In this document: one piece after another, positions 43,756 to 53,617 of the stretch
Numbering within the stretch: position 1 is the first letter of the stretch
Layout of the letters: each line of letters begins with the position of its first letter
NCBI RefSeq assembly: GCF_032271945.1
Contig: NZ_CP130319.1
Span: forward strand, 1,755,001-1,819,000
Length of the DNA stretch: 64,000 nucleotides
Direction of reading: 5' to 3'
Origin: Paenibacillus sp. MBLB1832
GTDB lineage: Bacteria > Bacillota > Bacilli > Paenibacillales > NBRC-103111
Translations under genes and position numbers: made by a program
The notes under the pieces: generated by a model
What the model was told of the DNA's origin: nothing
The model's input: only the letters and a program-made list of their open reading frames with translations
Databases searched by the model: none

Positions 43756-45522
43756 ATGAGGAAACATCTAAAATACGTCTATCTGACAGAATGGTCGATC
43801 TATTATAAGTTGGTAGGATCGCTTTTAATGGTAATTGTACCTATTCTTTTAGTTGGCTTATATATCAATCAGTTCAGTGAAGCGAAAGTGAGAAGCGAGA
43901 TAGGACAAAGCATAGCTTCTAAAGTACATTTTTATATCGAGTCACTCCAATCGGAGATAGAAAATTTGAACAGGCTGAAAACTGAATTCATTAATGATGA
44001 TGATCTGCAAACTCTAAGTGTGGTTCCTGAGACTTATAATGTTTTCGAAAAGCAAAAAGCGATTTTGAATGTGATTAGTAAACTGAATTTCTTCGAAACC
44101 TCCAGTCCATACATTGAAAATATTAAAATTTTTATTCCAAAACTTGGACGAAGCATTATTGCCAATAGCCTTGAGGATACGATATCCGATGAGGAGTTAA
44201 GGGTTATCAATGAAGCAGCTCAAAGTGGGGCGAGGCTTACCGTTTGGAATAACCATCTTTTACTCAGTGAAATTTATCCTCCCATGCTTCAGGCATCCGA
44301 CCCGCAGTTATTCGTAATGGAGCTTCTGCTTTCCAATTCAGCAATTAAACAAACCTTAGCAAGTATAACCAATTCGGATAAAGGAGGAGCGCTGTTATAT
44401 CAACCGACTACTCGATGGCTCGTCTCGGATGGGAAAAATCCTAAACTGCAGCAAAGTCTAAAGGAATATCTGAAGAATGAATCACTCGTGGATAATACCA
44501 TTAAACCGACACGGGTAAAAATTAATGGCAATCAGTATATAGTTAGTATGGAGCATTCACCTCTGTTGGACCTGGCCCTAGTTGTTTATGAACCTGAGGA
44601 CTGGATACTGGGGCCTCTGGAAGCGTACAAAAAGTGGTTCTGGCTCTTGTCCCTGCTATCTGCGTTTTTAATTTCCTTGTTTGCCTATTGGAACTTCAGA
44701 CAAATCCATACACCCTTGAAACGTCTTGTAATCGCCTTTCGCAAGGTTGAAAACGGCGATTTTACAATAAACATTCAACATCTTTATAACGACGAATTCA
44801 ACTATTTATACAAGCAATTTAATCTAATGGTAGGCCAAATTAATATTCTGATTAGTGAGGTATATGAACAGAAGATTCTTTCGCAGAAGTCCGAATTGAA
44901 GCAGCTTCAATCGCAGATCAATCCGCATTTTCTCTATAACAGCTATTATGTGCTTTATAGGCTTGCGGAACGTGAGGAGACGGAAAAGGTAAAAGATTAC
45001 ACGAAACATCTCGGTGATTACTTTCGCTTTATCACACGCAGCGGTTCAGACGAGATAACGCTTGAAGAGGAAATGGCTCATGCCAAGGCTTATATTAACA
45101 TCCAGTCTGTGAGGTTTTCTTCGAGAATTGATGTACTAATAGAAGAAATACCTCAAGATGGAGACAGCCGGCATATCATACTGCCGAGGTTGATCCTCCA
45201 GCCTATATTAGAGAATGCGTACCATCATGGATTGGAGCATAAAATGCACGGGGGTAAGTTAACAATCTCCTTTTCCATTACCCAAGGGATATTCACCATA
45301 TTCATTCAGGATAATGGAGACGACTTAAATGAGGAGTCTTTATTGCAATTACAACAGCAGCTGCAGTCGGAAAAGACGTTTGAAACTACAGGAATGGTCA
45401 ATGTTCACCGCCGTTTGCAGCTTAAATTCGGAAAAGCACATGGTTTAACCTTAAGCAGAGGCTCTATGGGCGGGTTGTGTATACAAATATCAATTCCGGT
45501 TGGTATGGAAAGGGCGGGATAA
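43756..45522 (+). CDS. Sensor histidine kinase (YesM-like, HPK7)
   Basis: A 588-residue membrane kinase: helix 1 (about 17-37), extracytoplasmic sensor to about 290, helix 2 (WFWLLSLLSAFLISLFAYW), HAMP-like segment, His-kinase region QLQSQINPHFLYNSYYVLYR with phosphoacceptor His391, N box (LQPILENAYHHG), a shortened G1 box DNGDDLNEE, and NVHRRLQLKFG. The start is ATG 43756 behind GGAG; an upstream TTG at 43732 is in frame but has no ribosome site. It signals to the response regulator 4 bases downstream. The partner genes that follow (binding proteins, permeases, oxidoreductase) are the likely regulon. Confidence 0.93.
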   Translation: MRKHLKYVYLTEWSIYYKLVGSLLMVIVPILLVGLYINQFSEAKVRSEIGQSIASKVHFYIESLQSEIENLNRLKTEFINDDDLQTLSVVPETYNVFEKQKAILNVISKLNFFETSSPYIENIKIFIPKLGRSIIANSLEDTISDEELRVINEAAQSGARLTVWNNHLLLSEIYPPMLQASDPQLFVMELLLSNSAIKQTLASITNSDKGGALLYQPTTRWLVSDGKNPKLQQSLKEYLKNESLVDNTIKPTRVKINGNQYIVSMEHSPLLDLALVVYEPEDWILGPLEAYKKWFWLLSLLSAFLISLFAYWNFRQIHTPLKRLVIAFRKVENGDFTINIQHLYNDEFNYLYKQFNLMVGQINILISEVYEQKILSQKSELKQLQSQINPHFLYNSYYVLYRLAEREETEKVKDYTKHLGDYFRFITRSGSDEITLEEEMAHAKAYINIQSVRFSSRIDVLIEEIPQDGDSRHIILPRLILQPILENAYHHGLEHKMHGGKLTISFSITQGIFTIFIQDNGDDLNEESLLQLQQQLQSEKTFETTGMVNVHRRLQLKFGKAHGLTLSRGSMGGLCIQISIPVGMERAG

Positions 45523-45526
45523 ATAA

Positions 45527-47179
45527 TTGAACATATATCGAACCTTGATAGTGGATGACGAGCCGCTGTTTGTAAACGGGCTGGCAGAGGCATTAGAGGA
45601 TGCCGAGGAGTTGAATCTGGAGATGTATCGTGCATATTCTTCCGATGAGGCATTGAACTGGCTCAATCGTACCAAAATTGATATCGTCGTTTCTGATATT
45701 AGAATGCCTAGAATGAATGGTCTGGATTTGCAGTTGGAAATTAAGCGGCAATGGCCAAGTTGTAAAGTTATTTTTCTCACTGGTTATGATGATTTTAATT
45801 ATGCGCAGCAAGCGCTTAGGCATGGAGCCCTGGACTTTGTGCTCAAGACTGAAGGTGACCAGGTGCTAATGGAAAAAGTAAAGCAAGCTATTCAAATTAT
45901 TGAATTGGATCGTGCTCAAGAGCAGTTTATGGCTAAAGCACGGGAACAATTACATCAGTCTAAAGCTGCTGTGCAAAAGGAATATATTAAGGATATTCTC
46001 TTGGGTGACAAAATGGTAATAAAGGTACGCCAACAGCAGTTTAAAGAGCTGCAACTGGATTTAGACGGTGAGGAGCAAGTATTGCTGGTACTCGGCAAAG
46101 TGGATAAATGGCTGGAATCCTCTCAACGTACGGACCGCGCCTTATACCAATTTGCCATACAGAATATTGCCGAGGAATATCTCACCAAATCCGCAAAATT
46201 AATGTCCATACAATTGGACAGCACTAGATTTGTCTGGATTATTCAACCCAAGCAGCCTGATTTGGAGCGTACCCAACAGCAAATCCGGTTTGTTCAAGGT
46301 ACTTTTGAAGAAATCCAATTAACATGCGGCAATTTATTGAGTCTGAAAATCTCATTTGCCATTGCAAACCAATATGTTGAATGGGAGCAGCTGCATCAGC
46401 AATTCGAATCCTTGCAAATACTATTGAATCAACGAATGGGTTTGGAACAAGAGCTGCTTTTGATTAACTATCAAACGTCTGATCAAATAGAGAGGATAGA
46501 GACGCATAACCCAAGTAGCCAAATTAAGAAATGGATAGGTTTTTTGCAATTTGCCTTTGAGAACAATAAAAGCGAGGCCTTTTTTCAAACTTTTCATGAA
46601 ATAATGGCTGTCTCCCAGCAGCCAAATGTAAATATCAATCTGTTAAAAGCTGAAATATATTTATCAATGGGAAGCTTGTATTTGTCCAATATACAACAAT
46701 GGAATCTTCAGGAGGAAATTGGAAGCCGCATGGATTTGACGAAGTTAACACGTTTGGATCAATTCGCCCAATGGTCAGAAATTATTGAGTATTACGCGCT
46801 GCTGGCCGAGCTTATCTTCCAATTGCGTTTTAGCGGCTGGCAGGAGCAAGGGCATAAATTGGTAGAAAGCTTGAAGCATTACATAGAAGACCATATTGCT
46901 GATGATCTCTCATTAACCCGACTTGGTGAGGTAGTTTCTCATAATCCAGCCTATCTATCACGGCTATATAAACAATTGACAGGGGAGGGGCTTTCTGAGA
47001 CCATTTCAGAAGCGCGCATGAAGCAGACTAAGCGCATGTTGATGGATCCCCATATTAAAATCTATGAGATACCGGCTGCTGTTGGTTTGGATTCATTGAA
47101 ATATTTTCGTAAATGGTTTAAAAAGGAGACGAATATGACTCCACAAGAATATCGGGACTCTTTGCCACTTGACCGTTAA
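45527..47179 (+). CDS. Response regulator with AraC DNA-binding domain (YesN-like)
   Basis: A 550-residue regulator. The receiver domain has VDDEP, the phospho-acceptor Asp57 in IDIVVSDIRMP, and a Lys in VLKTEGD. A long middle region is followed by an AraC double helix-turn-helix (DDLSLTRLGEVVSHNPAYLS, YEIPAAVGLDSLKYFRKWFK, MTPQEYR). The start is TTG 45527; no ATG exists before the conserved VDDE motif. It lies 4 bases after the kinase gene. It probably activates the binding-protein and permease genes downstream. Confidence 0.93.
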   Translation: MNIYRTLIVDDEPLFVNGLAEALEDAEELNLEMYRAYSSDEALNWLNRTKIDIVVSDIRMPRMNGLDLQLEIKRQWPSCKVIFLTGYDDFNYAQQALRHGALDFVLKTEGDQVLMEKVKQAIQIIELDRAQEQFMAKAREQLHQSKAAVQKEYIKDILLGDKMVIKVRQQQFKELQLDLDGEEQVLLVLGKVDKWLESSQRTDRALYQFAIQNIAEEYLTKSAKLMSIQLDSTRFVWIIQPKQPDLERTQQQIRFVQGTFEEIQLTCGNLLSLKISFAIANQYVEWEQLHQQFESLQILLNQRMGLEQELLLINYQTSDQIERIETHNPSSQIKKWIGFLQFAFENNKSEAFFQTFHEIMAVSQQPNVNINLLKAEIYLSMGSLYLSNIQQWNLQEEIGSRMDLTKLTRLDQFAQWSEIIEYYALLAELIFQLRFSGWQEQGHKLVESLKHYIEDHIADDLSLTRLGEVVSHNPAYLSRLYKQLTGEGLSETISEARMKQTKRMLMDPHIKIYEIPAAVGLDSLKYFRKWFKKETNMTPQEYRDSLPLDR

Positions 47180-47216
47180 ACATCTGACCATATTTCAAAG
47201 CAAATGAGGGATGGAA

Positions 47217-48926
47217 ATGAAAAAAAGTTGGCTTGCTTGTTTAATGTTATTCACTTCATTGACAGCAGCTATACCAGGCTCTGCAACGAATAATAAAGCA
47301 GCTGTTACACCTAAAAGCACAAGTGATCCAAGACCCTCGGTCAATATGACTGCAAATACAGCTTCCTTAGGCAAATATGATCCTCCTATAGTGCTCAATT
47401 CAGCAGCCAGTGTTGTTTCGTTTACTCAATTTATAAAAGGCGAGGATATTCAAAATAATGACTGGATCAGAGAATATGAGAATGTGCTAGGCATTAAAGT
47501 AAAGTATCTCTTCATTGCAAAAGGAGACGGTGAGCCTTCACCCTATAAACAGAAACTGAATGTCAGCATTGCTTCTAATGAGCTTCCGGATATGTTTGTA
47601 GCAGACCCTCAACAGATAACACTGTTGGCAAAGGGGAACAAGCTTGCGGATCTCACTGAGGCTTACAATCAGTATGCCTCACCGCAGTTAAAGGAAATTT
47701 ATAACCGGGATCAAGGACTTGCTTTAAAATCGGCTACTATTAACGGAAAACTCCAGGGAATACCTGTGCTGCAAGCAGGTGACCTTAACTTTATGCAGAT
47801 GGTTTGGGTTAGAATGGATTGGCTTAAAAAGCTGCATTTATCAGAACCTCAAACTATGCAGGATTTGATAGAAATTGCAAAAGCTTTTACGAGATTGGAT
47901 CCAGATGGTAATGGTAAGGCAGATACCATTGGAATTGCTTTGACCAAGGATTTTTATGGTACGAGGATCGGTGTCGAGGGCTTCTTTCAAGGTTATCACG
48001 CCTACCCCCAGCTATGGGTAAAAGACGCATCCGGGAAGTTGAATTACGGAAGCATTATGCCTGAGGCTAAGAACGCCTTGGCTAAATTACAGGAGCTTTA
48101 TAGGGAAGGACTAATTGATCAGGAGTATGGACTCAAAGATGCAAAAAGCATAGAGGAAGCTATTGCACAGAATAAAGTAGGCATTCTATATGGAGTAAAC
48201 CACCTGGTTTATTTTCCGATAGCCAAAGGCACTTTAAGCAATCTGGAGATGGATTGGAAGCCATTCCCCCTGCTGTCGGCAGATGATAAACGTGCTATTC
48301 CAGGTACTAACTTTTCCATAAATAAATACTTGTTGGTTAGGAAGGAATATATGCATCCGGAAGCCTTGATTAAAATGTTGAATTTGTATTATGAGAAATA
48401 CGAATCCAAAGATATTGATGTTCACCATAAATTTATCCTGGATTTTGATCCGAATGTAGGTCTTCCTACTGTCTCAAAAAATGAATGGGCGGCAACAATG
48501 GGTGCGATTCCCACTAATTTTGATATTTATGTTGCTGCCCATCTCAAAGAAGCATTGGAAAATAAGGATCCTTCCAAGCTGGGCGTAGATGAAAAGGACT
48601 ACTACGATGGCATTCAGAGGTATCTTGCAGGTGACCGGACACAATATGCAACCTATAAGCAAAGGGGAATAGTCGATTCATCGTATAATGTGCTTAGGGA
48701 ATATTTTCAAAAAGGGTATATGCCGGCAGAATTTTATGGCTCGCCTACCCCTGCAATGCTCGAAAAGGAAGCCTATCTGAAGAAACTAGAAAAAGAGGAG
48801 TTCTCGAAGATCATTATGGGAGTCGCTCCAATTGATCAATTTAATAGCTTTGTGGAAAAATGGAAAAAACTAGGAGGTGACCAAATAACCAAAGAAGTGA
48901 ATGATTGGAAGGCACTTCAGAAATGA
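47217..48926 (+). CDS. Solute-binding protein lacking a lipobox cysteine
   Basis: A 569-residue LplA-like binding protein with the EF-hand-like loop DPDGNGKADTIG and the C-terminal KIIMGVAPIDQFNSFV pattern. Its signal peptide reads LACLMLFTSLTAAIPGSATN, and no Cys sits at the expected lipobox position (TAAIPGS instead of L-x-G/A-C). It may therefore be released or anchored differently, or the domain may serve as a sensor partner of the kinase upstream. The start is ATG 47217 behind GAGGG. It follows the two-component pair and is followed by a terminator. Confidence 0.87.
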   Translation: MKKSWLACLMLFTSLTAAIPGSATNNKAAVTPKSTSDPRPSVNMTANTASLGKYDPPIVLNSAASVVSFTQFIKGEDIQNNDWIREYENVLGIKVKYLFIAKGDGEPSPYKQKLNVSIASNELPDMFVADPQQITLLAKGNKLADLTEAYNQYASPQLKEIYNRDQGLALKSATINGKLQGIPVLQAGDLNFMQMVWVRMDWLKKLHLSEPQTMQDLIEIAKAFTRLDPDGNGKADTIGIALTKDFYGTRIGVEGFFQGYHAYPQLWVKDASGKLNYGSIMPEAKNALAKLQELYREGLIDQEYGLKDAKSIEEAIAQNKVGILYGVNHLVYFPIAKGTLSNLEMDWKPFPLLSADDKRAIPGTNFSINKYLLVRKEYMHPEALIKMLNLYYEKYESKDIDVHHKFILDFDPNVGLPTVSKNEWAATMGAIPTNFDIYVAAHLKEALENKDPSKLGVDEKDYYDGIQRYLAGDRTQYATYKQRGIVDSSYNVLREYFQKGYMPAEFYGSPTPAMLEKEAYLKKLEKEEFSKIIMGVAPIDQFNSFVEKWKKLGGDQITKEVNDWKALQK

Positions 48927-48955
48927 AAATCCATTAAATAAATACTTGTAATACT

Positions 48956-48986
48956 GCACCCTCCGTATAAGGCTGGGTGCTTTTTT
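48956..48986 (+). terminator. Rho-independent terminator
   Basis: GCACCC / GGGTGC stem (48956-48961, 48975-48980) and six T. Confidence 0.9.
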
Positions 48987-49129
48987 GTTGTTTTTGTGCT
49001 GCAGATCAAGTAGTAGATAAAAGCTCCCCAAAGTAGAAATTACACCCGTTACGAATCGGCAAGGTTTCAAGTAATCTTAGTACTAAGCTTACCGAGAACA
49101 ATTACTTTACTGAGAGAGGGATCTGCCGT

Positions 49130-50053
49130 ATGATTTCGAATCCAACGCTTGAACATGCCCCCCCGCTATTAAATAAACAGAAAAAAATAAATAGAAATTG
49201 GTTATATGGCTATTTATTTATATTGCCGACCTTTGGAGCTTATTTGCTTTTCTCATTAATACCGACATTAGCGGTATTTGTACTGAGTCTGTTCAGATGG
49301 GACTTTGTCAACAATCCATCCTTTGTCGGCGTTCAGAATTTTAACCGACTTTTCCATGATCCCTTATTTATCAAATCGTTAGGAATTACATTCTCTTATG
49401 TCTTGTATAACGTACCGCTCCAATATCTTCTTTCCTTAATTATCGTACTGGCATTGAGTCGACCCTTGCGGGGGGTAAAGGCTTTCCGTGTTATTTATCT
49501 GGTGCCGTGGGTTACAACCCCTGTTGCGATTTCAATTGTATGGAAATGGGTGCTTAGTCCTACTACTGGTGTGATGAATTACCTGCTGGGGAAAATGGGT
49601 ATGGATCGTGTGGATTGGTTCTCCTCCGCTATGGCAATGAAATCGGTGTTAATGGTAAACATTTGGCAACATACCGGATTCTCTACCTTAATCATGCTTG
49701 TAGGTATCCAGAGTATACCTAAGATGTTCTATGAATCGGCAAAAATTGATGGAGCTTCTGTCACTCGGGTATTCTGGCACATTACATTGCCGCTATTGAA
49801 GCCAACACTCTTGTTTCTTTTTATAACTGGGATTATAGGATCCTTCCAGATTTTTGACGCTGTCTATACCATAACAAATGGCGGTCCGGGAGACAGTACC
49901 TCTGTACTCTATTTTCTAATTTACAAGCAGGCTTTTAACTTCCTAGATATGGGCTATGCATCCGCCATGTCTGTCATTCTCTTTTTGATCTTGATGATCA
50001 TTACATTGCTGCAATTTACCGTATTTCGCAATACCACATACGATCTATCCTAG
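49130..50053 (+). CDS. Sugar ABC transporter permease (MalF/UgpA-like)
   Basis: A 307-residue permease with a short cytoplasmic start, then about six membrane helices (first LYGYLFILPTFGAYLLFSLI). The EAA loop reads YESAKIDGASVTRVFWHIT, and DAVYTITNGGPGDSTSVL is the MalF-group signature. It belongs to the CUT1 branch with separate MalF- and MalG-type subunits, unlike the LplB/LplC permeases elsewhere here. It begins the operon permease-permease-binding protein-oxidoreductase. Confidence 0.95.
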   Translation: MISNPTLEHAPPLLNKQKKINRNWLYGYLFILPTFGAYLLFSLIPTLAVFVLSLFRWDFVNNPSFVGVQNFNRLFHDPLFIKSLGITFSYVLYNVPLQYLLSLIIVLALSRPLRGVKAFRVIYLVPWVTTPVAISIVWKWVLSPTTGVMNYLLGKMGMDRVDWFSSAMAMKSVLMVNIWQHTGFSTLIMLVGIQSIPKMFYESAKIDGASVTRVFWHITLPLLKPTLLFLFITGIIGSFQIFDAVYTITNGGPGDSTSVLYFLIYKQAFNFLDMGYASAMSVILFLILMIITLLQFTVFRNTTYDLS

Positions 50054-50068
50054 GAGGTGAGAAAGCAA

Positions 50069-50890
50069 ATGAAAAAAGTATTGGATTATGGCCTGACTTA
50101 CATGCTATTAATATTTTTCGCTGTCATATCATTGTTTCCCTTTTATTGGATGCTTATTACATCGTTAAAAGACCGCAAGCGTGCTTTCGTATATCCGCCG
50201 GAATGGATTCCCGATCAAATCCTCCTAAGCAACTTTTCAAAGGTTTGGAACAAAATTGATTTTGCCACTTATATGTCGAATACGCTTTTTGTAACCGTCA
50301 TTCTGGTAGCAGGTCAGTTAATGTTCTGTGCAATGGCTGCTTACGGGTTTTCGCGAATGACTTTCCCAGGTCGTGATTTTATCTTCGTACTGCTGCTGGG
50401 CAGTATGATGATTCCGCAAATTGTGACCATGATTCCGCTGTATATTCTAATGAAATCTCTAGGCTGGATTGACACGTACAAAGCACTCATTATTCCGGGA
50501 ATGTTCGGTAATGCTTTTGGGGTTTTCATGCTGAGACAGTTTTTTCTTGGTGTTCCTAAAGAATTTGAAGACGCTGCACGGATAGACGGTGCTGGCATTG
50601 TCCGGACTTTCGTGACTATCATTCTTCCCATGGCGAAATCAGCTTTAGTTACCCTAGGCGTGCTGACATTTGTTCAATCCTGGAACAATTTTCAATGGCC
50701 GCTTATCATTATAAATTCACCGGAGAAGCAAGTCATAAGCGTGGCATTGGCCAGCCTGCAAGGTCAATTCACAGCGGACATGACGGGAATGATGGCTGGC
50801 GCCTTGATTACCTTGGCTCCGATTCTAATCATCTTCATCGTCGCTCAGAAGTATTTTGTCCAATCCATCCAGATGAGCGGTTTCAAGTGA
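50069..50890 (+). CDS. Sugar ABC transporter permease (MalG-like)
   Basis: A 273-residue CUT1 permease with six membrane helices; the EAA loop reads FEDAARIDGAGIVRTFVTII. The start is ATG 50069 behind GGAGGTGAG; a GTG at 50057 overlaps that site. Its gene follows the MalF-like gene after 15 bases, and the C-terminus FVQSIQMSGFK is usual for the family. Confidence 0.95.
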   Translation: MKKVLDYGLTYMLLIFFAVISLFPFYWMLITSLKDRKRAFVYPPEWIPDQILLSNFSKVWNKIDFATYMSNTLFVTVILVAGQLMFCAMAAYGFSRMTFPGRDFIFVLLLGSMMIPQIVTMIPLYILMKSLGWIDTYKALIIPGMFGNAFGVFMLRQFFLGVPKEFEDAARIDGAGIVRTFVTIILPMAKSALVTLGVLTFVQSWNNFQWPLIIINSPEKQVISVALASLQGQFTADMTGMMAGALITLAPILIIFIVAQKYFVQSIQMSGFK

Positions 50891-50936
50891 AATTTGAAAT
50901 CTCTCTGGAAATAAAATTAACTAAGGGGATTAAAAA

Positions 50937-52310
50937 ATGAGGAAAAATGGATCAACTGCAGCATTAGCCTTGCTTCTTATCCTGTTCGTCATTCTGACGG
51001 GATGTTCCACGAAGAGTAAGGAGCCGACAGAATCAGCGGCAGCAAACACGGTTTCCAGCAGTCAAGAAAGCAGCAAGCCAACGAAATCGACAGAAAATGT
51101 GGAACTGCGCTATATGATGTGGGACCAGAACCAGGAGCCTGCCTACAGACAAGCATTGGATATCTTCACGAAGAAAAATCCCAACATCAAAGTTAAAATC
51201 GAGGTTGTAGCATGGGCAGACTATTGGAAGAAATTAAAAACACAAGCTGCCGGAGAAGTTGTTCCCGATTTGTTCTGGACCTATGTAGGGCCTATTCCAG
51301 ATCTTGCCGAGAAGAATTTGCTTTATGACATGACTGCATTAGCCAAAGATGTGGACATGACCAAGTATAACAATACGTTAGTCAAGAATTTGCAATATAA
51401 AGGGAAAACCTATGGACTTCCTAAGGATTGGGATTCGCTGGCATTATTCTACAACAAGGATTTGCTCAAAAAAGCTGGATATGATCAAGTGCCTTCTGAT
51501 TTAGCTTGGAACCCTAAGGATGGCGGTACCTTCCTCCAATTTCTCCAGAAGCTCACGCTGGATAAGAACGGCAAGCATCCGAACGAAAGCGGCTTTGATC
51601 CAAAGAATATTAAACAATATGGTTTCGCAGTAGAAACCTCGCCGCAAATGATCGTTTCTTATCTTGTTGGTAATGGAGGCAAGATTCAAGGTGAGGATGG
51701 ATCCCTGGTCATTGACAGTCCTGAAGCAATGGAAGCCATAAAGTTTCTCCATGATCTAGTGTTCAAGTATCATGTTGCGCCAACAGCTTCGGAATTGACC
51801 GCGACAGCCGCAGAAGCGATGTTCAATTCACAAAGAATGGCGTTATGGATGACAGGTCCGTGGATGATGAAGCCGTTGAAAGCAAATGCGCCATTCGCAT
51901 GGGGAATTACAGCAAATCCTGCAGGCCCTAAAGGCCAAGTTACGCGAATCAACGGACTTACTGACAGCATATATGCTAATACAAAACATCCGGAAGAAGC
52001 CTTGGCTGTTGCCAAATTCCTAGCTGGAAAAGAGACACAAGATATTCTGGGAGACACAGGAACGGTATTCCCTGCTTATAAGGATTCAATTAATAAGTTT
52101 GTTGATTTCTATAAAACACAGAAGCTGGATACCAGCCCGTTTGTCGAAGCCATGAACCATATCACGGTTGGGGACCCATCCTCTGCTAAATGGGATTTAG
52201 TTATGGATGAATGGACCAAGAATATATCACTTGCCTTTAACGGAGAGCTGGATATTGATAAAGCGATTAAAACGATTGTAGAAAAAGGAAACAAAGCGCA
52301 AGCCAAATAA
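50937..52310 (+). CDS. Sugar ABC transporter solute-binding lipoprotein (UgpB/MalE-like)
   Basis: A 457-residue lipoprotein of the MalE/UgpB type with lipobox ILTGC and a Ser/Thr-rich linker. It differs from the LplA-like proteins in this window: it lacks the DPDGNG loop. The start is ATG 50937 behind AAGGGGAT. It is the third gene of the MalF/MalG operon and the likely receptor of that importer. Confidence 0.94.
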   Translation: MRKNGSTAALALLLILFVILTGCSTKSKEPTESAAANTVSSSQESSKPTKSTENVELRYMMWDQNQEPAYRQALDIFTKKNPNIKVKIEVVAWADYWKKLKTQAAGEVVPDLFWTYVGPIPDLAEKNLLYDMTALAKDVDMTKYNNTLVKNLQYKGKTYGLPKDWDSLALFYNKDLLKKAGYDQVPSDLAWNPKDGGTFLQFLQKLTLDKNGKHPNESGFDPKNIKQYGFAVETSPQMIVSYLVGNGGKIQGEDGSLVIDSPEAMEAIKFLHDLVFKYHVAPTASELTATAAEAMFNSQRMALWMTGPWMMKPLKANAPFAWGITANPAGPKGQVTRINGLTDSIYANTKHPEEALAVAKFLAGKETQDILGDTGTVFPAYKDSINKFVDFYKTQKLDTSPFVEAMNHITVGDPSSAKWDLVMDEWTKNISLAFNGELDIDKAIKTIVEKGNKAQAK

Positions 52311-52375
52311 CATGTGCATGTGGGGGGATATTCACCTCCCACATGCAATTTTCAACATTATAGGAGGATTTATAC

Positions 52376-53617
52376 ATGGGCTTTAAAGTAGGTATAGTGG
52401 GTGCAGGGCAATTCTCCAAATGCTTTATTCCGTTGTTTCAGGCTCATCCATTCGTGGATGAGGTGGTTCTTGCCGATATACATCCGGAACGGTGTAATAA
52501 ATATGCAGCTGCTTTTGGCTTGGAGCGCACGTTTTCTTCGCTGGATGAGCTCTTGCTAAGTGATGTGGATGCGGTAGCCATTTTTACTCAGCGCCACCTC
52601 CATGGGGAGCATACATTGAAAGCGTTAAAGGCAGGCAAGCACGTCTACTGCGCAGTACCAATGGCTCAATCACAGGAGGAGATCTCCCTTATACTGGAGG
52701 AGATTAAACGTTCCAGACTTATTTATATGACCGGAGAAACAAGCTATTATTATCCGAGCACAGTCCTTTGCAGAGACAGATATAATGCGGGGCATTTAGG
52801 CAAATTTGTATATGGTGAAGCGCAATATCTGCACGATATGCTTCATGGGTTTTATGATGCCTTTAAACATTCCGGCGGGGCTGACTGGAAAAAGGTTGCA
52901 GGGATACCTCCGATGTATTATCCAACCCATTCGGCAAGCATGATCCTTTCCGTAACCGGAGCTAAGTCAACACATGTGTCATGCTTAGGGTTCGTTGACC
53001 AGCATGAGGATGGCATATTTAAAAAAGGCGGCAACCTCTGGGACAATCCCTTCAGCAATCAAAGCGCTCTTGTCCGTACATCGGATGGCGGAATAATGCG
53101 GTTGAATGAATTTCGTCGTGTTGGTTGGGGTGGTAAAAACAGTGTGTATATGAGTATGTTTGGCACGAGTGGCAGTTACGAAGAGCATGCCGGTGGATCA
53201 GCGTGGTCCAATTTAAAATGGGGAGAGGTGGAGAATCTGACCCCCGAACTCCAGTGCAAGGATCAGTATGTGCAGTTAAGTGAAGGCGAAAGCACACATC
53301 ACGTGCTTGAGCATGATTTTAATGCCTCGCTTGCCAAGGTCCATCACAGTTATCGCCTCCCTGATTCGTTTGAGGGCATGCCTAATGGCCACCATGGTTC
53401 ACATCAATTCCTGGTAGATGATTTCATGAAAGCCGTCAGAACCAATAAACTTCCTCCTAACCATGCATGGAGAGCAGCAGATTATATGATGCCGGGCTTA
53501 ATTGCCCATGAGTCCTCGCTACGGAATGGCGAGATGCTTGAGGTGCCTGATCATGGCGAAGCGCCTTCGGGCTGGGATTTGTTGGATCCGGATAGTTTTG
53601 TGGCTTATCCATATTAA
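52376..53617 (+). CDS. Gfo/Idh/MocA family oxidoreductase (EKP-less variant)
   Basis: A 413-residue paralogue of the protein at 38737-39948. It starts GFKVGIVGAGQFSKCFIPLF, has HVYCAVPMAQ in place of the EKP motif, and keeps PPMYYPTHSASMILS and NGHHGSHQFLVDDF. The start is ATG 52376 behind AGGAGG. It closes the MalF/MalG operon and probably acts on the sugar imported by it. Because the two paralogues share the missing lysine, this is a stable variant and not a decayed enzyme. Confidence 0.88.
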   Translation: MGFKVGIVGAGQFSKCFIPLFQAHPFVDEVVLADIHPERCNKYAAAFGLERTFSSLDELLLSDVDAVAIFTQRHLHGEHTLKALKAGKHVYCAVPMAQSQEEISLILEEIKRSRLIYMTGETSYYYPSTVLCRDRYNAGHLGKFVYGEAQYLHDMLHGFYDAFKHSGGADWKKVAGIPPMYYPTHSASMILSVTGAKSTHVSCLGFVDQHEDGIFKKGGNLWDNPFSNQSALVRTSDGGIMRLNEFRRVGWGGKNSVYMSMFGTSGSYEEHAGGSAWSNLKWGEVENLTPELQCKDQYVQLSEGESTHHVLEHDFNASLAKVHHSYRLPDSFEGMPNGHHGSHQFLVDDFMKAVRTNKLPPNHAWRAADYMMPGLIAHESSLRNGEMLEVPDHGEAPSGWDLLDPDSFVAYPY

